Source: Ferruginibacter sp. (lineage in GTDB: Bacteria > Bacteroidota > Bacteroidia > Chitinophagales > Chitinophagaceae). Taken from it: a DNA stretch of 64,000 nucleotides. The stretch spans positions 310,001-374,000 of the forward strand of contig JAOQAK010000052.1 of assembly GCA_025963635.1 (NCBI GenBank). The letters are read 5' to 3'. Made by a program: the position numbers and the translations under genes. The notes below the pieces were generated by a model. That model was given only the letters and a program-made list of their open reading frames with translations. It did not search any database and was not told the origin of the DNA. Shown piece by piece: positions 60,956 through 64,000 of the stretch (the stretch's first letter is position 1; each line of letters begins with the position of its first letter).

Positions 60956-61381
60956 TATTAAGTACAAGTAACCGAAGAAAAAAAATAGTCTTGTCGTATA
61001 TGTACGTCATTATGAAATTTTCATTATATTTGATTTCAATTTTATTTCATCTCATTACTGCGAACCTGAGAAATTCCAGCTATTATGAGATTGAAATCAA
61101 CATACAACTTCTTATGGAGCGGTGGCCCATTTTGTTACAGGGGTATTTTCTCAGGTCTCAGTAATGAAACAGTGGGCGCCGCTCTTTATATTACGAGGGC
61201 TGTGCAGATAGATCCTGTACTTAAAGCCGGTGCTAGGATTCAATCCGGCTGGTTTTCCTTTCTTTCTTTTGCCGCCAGGCTCGGGGTGCTTTGCCGGCAC
61301 TACTGTATTTCCGGGCTTTATCTTCTTTTATCAATCATCACCCGGCTTAGCTGTTTGCCGGGTGACTCTAATAATTTTATC
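60956..61381. other. Intergenic region at the right end of the island
   Basis: No gene is supported; a frame from 61085 runs through into the sigma-like protein but its first 99 residues look unstructured. A perfect 9-bp hairpin TCACCCGGC / GCCGGGTGA with a 10-base loop (61338-61365) lies just before the sigma-like start. Composition changes from AT-rich to balanced near 61110, the probable island edge. Confidence 0.5.
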
Positions 61382-61693
61382 ATGAAGACGATTCAACCAA
61401 TGCCACCGGGGGCATTTGATTATTATGGACCGCTGCTTGCAAGATTTGCGAGGCGTATTACCGGGGATGAAGATGCCTCGGTGACGCTGACAAGGCAGGT
61501 GCTTGCGCAACAATATTATATAGATGGATTGAAGCCTGGCAATTATGTTCGGGCATTATTGAAATTTGACCTGCTTAACCGTTGTAAATACTTCCTGCTT
61601 ATGCAGGTTTTTGATCGTGCACCCGTAAAGATTGCGGATATCAACCGTGCACTTGATTTGTACCCATCAACAAAAAATGGAAAACCATCATAA
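61382..61693 (+). CDS. Small ECF-sigma region 2-like protein
   Basis: Start chosen at 61382 (MKTIQPMPPGAFDYYGPLLA). The 103-residue product resembles region 2 of ECF sigma factors only: DYYGPLLARFARRITGDEDASV is like the YYxxLxRFARRITGD segment, followed by VLAQQYYIDGLKPGNYVRALL, after which a region 4 helix-turn-helix is absent. It could be a truncated sigma or an unrelated helical protein of the SusC-linked clusters. It precedes the TlpA-like gene by 140 bases. Confidence 0.5.
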   Translation: MKTIQPMPPGAFDYYGPLLARFARRITGDEDASVTLTRQVLAQQYYIDGLKPGNYVRALLKFDLLNRCKYFLLMQVFDRAPVKIADINRALDLYPSTKNGKPS

Positions 61694-61833
61694 ACCGATC
61701 CCCTTATGCGCAATTTATGTTTTAACCCACAGATCCACCTGCTAAAAACGCTTTTTGCAGAAAAGCCCAAGAACCCGACCTAGGCGTTGTTGTTAGCATT
61801 TACACTCCACTTATTTATCGTTAATTAACTGCA

Positions 61834-63324
61834 ATGAAACAATTACAATATTGCTTACTGGCCTTGCTATGGCCGGTAGTGAATGGCTTTGCGCAACCAA
61901 TGACTGCAAAAATACCCGCGCTTGAAACCGGAGACAGGATACCTGCCATTACCATCGACCATCTGTATAATTACCCGGCTTCTTCTGTACGGTTGACCGA
62001 CTTTAAAGGAAAACTTTTGCTACTCGATTTCTGGAGCACCTGGTGTGGCTCCTGCATAGAAGGATTTCCGAAAATGCAGGCGCTGCAAAAAGAGTTTGGA
62101 TCACGGTTGCAGGTGCTGCTGGTGAATACTTACCAAGGTGATGATATAAAGAAGGTGAAACCCTTTTTTGCAAAGCGAAAGGCATTAACAGGGGAGGAGG
62201 TGAGCCTGCCGTATAGTTTATTGCAGGGGTCTCTTTTGGCTTATTTTCCGCACCGTTTTGTTCCCCATTATGTTTGGATTGATGCAAGCGGCAGGGTTGT
62301 AGCCATTACCTCGCAACTGGAGGTGACCAGTAAAAATATCAGGGCCATCCTGAACGGTGACCCGGTAGCGCTGCATACCAAGAATGACCAGCTGGAGTTT
62401 GATACAAAGAAACCGCTGTTTGTAAATGGTAACGGTGGCAGCGGCGGCCCGTTTTTATACCGCTCTATGTTAACGCCCTATATCGAAGGGCTTGGCTGTT
62501 CATCGGGGATCAGCCGTGATAGTGCAGGAAAAATATCGCGTTTTTACCTGCTTAACAGTTCGCTCTGGATACTCTTAAAAAGCGCTTACCCTGCGCTTTC
62601 AAACTTTCCCCTTAACAGCATCGTGGTGAAGACAAAGCATGCTGCAATGCATTTACCCGGCACAGGCGTTGAAACCGATGTTTATGATGCTAGCTTTTGC
62701 TATGAACTGAGCCTGCCACCTTCCAGCTATGAAGCCCTCCAGGCTTATATGCAGCAGGATATTGCCAGGGCCTTAAAGATCGGGGTGAGCATGGAAGAAA
62801 GAAAGGGCAGGTGTCTTGTGCTGAAAAGAGTCGATGCAAATTCATTGCAAGCCGGAACTACTAAATCAACCACCAGCTGTTGGTCAGGAGACGCAACAGC
62901 GGCATGCCGGGATAGGAATAGTTTTTCGGCTTCAAATTCATCGCAAGCCGGCACTACTAAATCAGTCACCAGCTGTTGGTCAGGAGACGCAACAGCGGCC
63001 ATCCGGGATAGCAGTAGAGCTTCTGCGTCAGCTGTTGGTCATGAGACGCAACAGCAGCCTGCCGATGATGCTATTTCAATTTCCTCTACCGGACAGCAGT
63101 ACCAACCTGTTATCGGGTTAATGAAACAATTGAACAAGCATTCCGTTGCCATAAACATGCCGGTGATTGACGAAACCGGTTTGAAGGGCAAGCTTGCGCC
63201 TGTTTTACCGGCAGGCTATCATGCAATGTCGCTGGAAATGCTGCAGGTGTTCCTGGGGCGTGCAGGCTTTGTGTTAACCGAAGCTGAAAGAACTGTGCCT
63301 GTGGCGGTGATCAGCGACCTGTAA
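61834..63324 (+). CDS. TlpA-like thioredoxin-fold protein with internal hairpin repeats
   Basis: This is a 496-residue exported protein. A signal peptide ends at GFAQ (about residue 21). Residues 35-190 are a thioredoxin-like TlpA/ResA domain: LLLLDFWSTWCGSC (CxxC at 71-74), RFVPHYVWIDASGRVVA with the cis-proline equivalent. The rest (190-496) is an unassigned C-terminal part, common in Bacteroidota TlpA proteins encoded next to SusC-like genes. Residues about 336-408 are low-complexity repeats (QAGTTKSTTSCWSGDATAAC, then QAGTTKSVTSCWSGDATAAI), encoded by repeats with hairpin potential. It probably acts in periplasmic disulfide exchange. The SusC-like gene follows after 71 bases. Confidence 0.88.
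   Translation: MKQLQYCLLALLWPVVNGFAQPMTAKIPALETGDRIPAITIDHLYNYPASSVRLTDFKGKLLLLDFWSTWCGSCIEGFPKMQALQKEFGSRLQVLLVNTYQGDDIKKVKPFFAKRKALTGEEVSLPYSLLQGSLLAYFPHRFVPHYVWIDASGRVVAITSQLEVTSKNIRAILNGDPVALHTKNDQLEFDTKKPLFVNGNGGSGGPFLYRSMLTPYIEGLGCSSGISRDSAGKISRFYLLNSSLWILLKSAYPALSNFPLNSIVVKTKHAAMHLPGTGVETDVYDASFCYELSLPPSSYEALQAYMQQDIARALKIGVSMEERKGRCLVLKRVDANSLQAGTTKSTTSCWSGDATAACRDRNSFSASNSSQAGTTKSVTSCWSGDATAAIRDSSRASASAVGHETQQQPADDAISISSTGQQYQPVIGLMKQLNKHSVAINMPVIDETGLKGKLAPVLPAGYHAMSLEMLQVFLGRAGFVLTEAERTVPVAVISDL
62838..63055 (+). repeat. In-frame hairpin repeats inside the TlpA-like gene
   Basis: The hairpin core GCTGTTGGTC AGGA GACGCAACAGC (in parts) occurs at 62876-62900 and 62972-62996, and with loop ATGA at 63031-63055. 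Copies 1 and 2 share a 66-base unit starting at 62838 and 62934. The arms GCTGTTG / CAACAGC and GTC / GAC are kept in all three. Confidence 0.75.
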
Positions 63325-63395
63325 TGATTTGCGGTACGGCTCATAACTATCATCCTGAAAGCTTTATCTAATTCACTCAGTAAAATTTTTGATCA

Positions 63396-64000
63396 ATGAT
63401 TACTATTTTTAACCAGATTACGAGGCGTTGGCAAGGGCGCAAACAGCCAGCTTCCAGAGCCCTTTTTGCATATATACTCCTGTTTTTTTCTTATACGGGG
63501 TATGCCCAAACATTCAATATCAGCGGCCATATCCAAAATGAAAAAGGGGAACCACTGCCATTGGTATCCATTGCCATAAAGGGTACCGACAGGGTAAGCG
63601 TTACCGATACCAAGGGCAATTTTATTGCTAATAAGGTTGATGCAGGCGCCGTATTTATTATCACCAGTATTGGATACCAAACGCTCGAATATGCGCTACA
63701 ACGTAAAACCGGCCCGCTTACCATCGTTTTACAAACGGATCATGCCGAGCTGGCCGCAGTGGAGCTGGTGAGCAGCGGTTACCAGGATCTCCCGAAAGAG
63801 CGGGCGACCGGATCGTTTGTGAAAATTGACAATGCGTTACTTAATCAACAGGTGGGCACCAATATTTTGCAAAGGCTGGATGGGGTAACCAGCGGACTGC
63901 AGTTTGCGGTCGGCAAACAAAACAGTAACCCGCAGAACAGGACCAATATTTCGATCAGGGGGCTTGCCACGATCAATGGACCGCTGGATCCTTTGATAGT
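63396..64000 (+). CDS. SusC/RagA-type TonB-linked outer membrane protein, 3' end outside window
   Basis: The frame from the ATG at 63396 is open to the window edge (201 codons seen). A long signal region (MITIFNQITRRWQGRKQPAS, then FAYILLFFSYTGYAQ) is followed by a carboxypeptidase-regulatory-like domain (FNISGHIQNEKGEPLPLVSIA, GTDRVSVTDTKGNFIAN, IITSIGYQTLEYALQ). The plug start follows: AVELVSSGYQDLPKERATGSFV, NILQRLDGVTSGLQF, NISIRGLATINGPLDPLI. This is the standard SusC layout. With the TlpA-like gene it forms a polymer- or peptide-uptake type cluster; a SusD partner would be expected to the right. Confidence 0.9.
   Translation, partial: MITIFNQITRRWQGRKQPASRALFAYILLFFSYTGYAQTFNISGHIQNEKGEPLPLVSIAIKGTDRVSVTDTKGNFIANKVDAGAVFIITSIGYQTLEYALQRKTGPLTIVLQTDHAELAAVELVSSGYQDLPKERATGSFVKIDNALLNQQVGTNILQRLDGVTSGLQFAVGKQNSNPQNRTNISIRGLATINGPLDPLI

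Noticed and set aside
31860..61100. CRISPR array or cas genes in the defence region
   Set aside because: No regularly spaced repeat-spacer pattern and no Cas-like protein; the repeats present are irregular in spacing and length.
61085..61381. N-terminal 99 residues of the sigma-like frame
   Set aside because: No fold or family character; an internal ATG at 61382 begins the recognisable part.

Overview
The window looks like a chromosome segment of a Bacteroidota bacterium, most likely of the Chitinophagaceae / Sphingobacteriia type. The evidence is type IX secretion sorting domains of both kinds (gliding-type C-terminal domain at 3199-5661, type A at 10166-11506), a SusC-like TonB receptor with a TlpA-like neighbour at the right edge, an outer-membrane beta-barrel receptor with a carboxypeptidase-regulatory N-terminus, a YfhO membrane protein, and the -33/-7 promoter type (TTTG, 19 bases, TAnnTTTG) in front of tRNA-His. 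Genus cannot be read from the sequence.

Layout. (1) 1-12.7 kb: a surface polysaccharide and surface protein region, with sugar-nucleotide dehydratases (including gmd), glycosyltransferases, methyltransferases and three secreted or adhesin-like proteins. (2) 12.8-31.8 kb: ordinary core genes (YfhO, outer membrane receptor, DUF445, tRNA-His, Prc protease, DinB, subtilase, ispE, bifunctional nuclease, etfA/etfB, TPR, tilS, rhomboid, rlmH), ending at tRNA-Arg(ACG). (3) 31.8-61 kb: an accessory, defence-rich island that begins just after tRNA-Arg. It holds truncated and frameshifted genes, short regulators, dispersed repeats and at least four putative defence loci. (4) 61.3-64 kb: a small sigma-like protein, a TlpA-type thioredoxin protein and the start of a SusC-like receptor.

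The island carries two main surprises. First, a small-gene cassette (gene A, gene B, gene C, a UUCG hairpin terminator, then a repeat R) recurs at 36.1-37.6, 41.3-42.5 and 51.2-51.7 kb, with a trace near 53.9 kb. The clear copies share one 3' end and are cut back at different 5' positions, and a + strand defence-type locus follows the 3' end: Fic at 38.0 kb, an MBL / E2-E1-JAB / membrane / SIR2 operon at 43.1 kb, and a GHKL ATPase-nuclease at 51.8 kb. Second, the 43.1-48.6 kb operon joins a one-polypeptide ubiquitin-like conjugation machine (E2 + E1 + JAB deconjugase) to a ComEC-like metallo-beta-lactamase, a four-helix membrane protein and a SIR2-like putative NADase. That is a plausible, possibly undescribed anti-phage architecture. 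A TIR gene, a DNA methylase / DGQHR / unknown operon and a nucleotidyltransferase-HEPN gene fill the rest.

Functions are assigned from motifs read by eye. No database search, structure prediction or alignment program was run.
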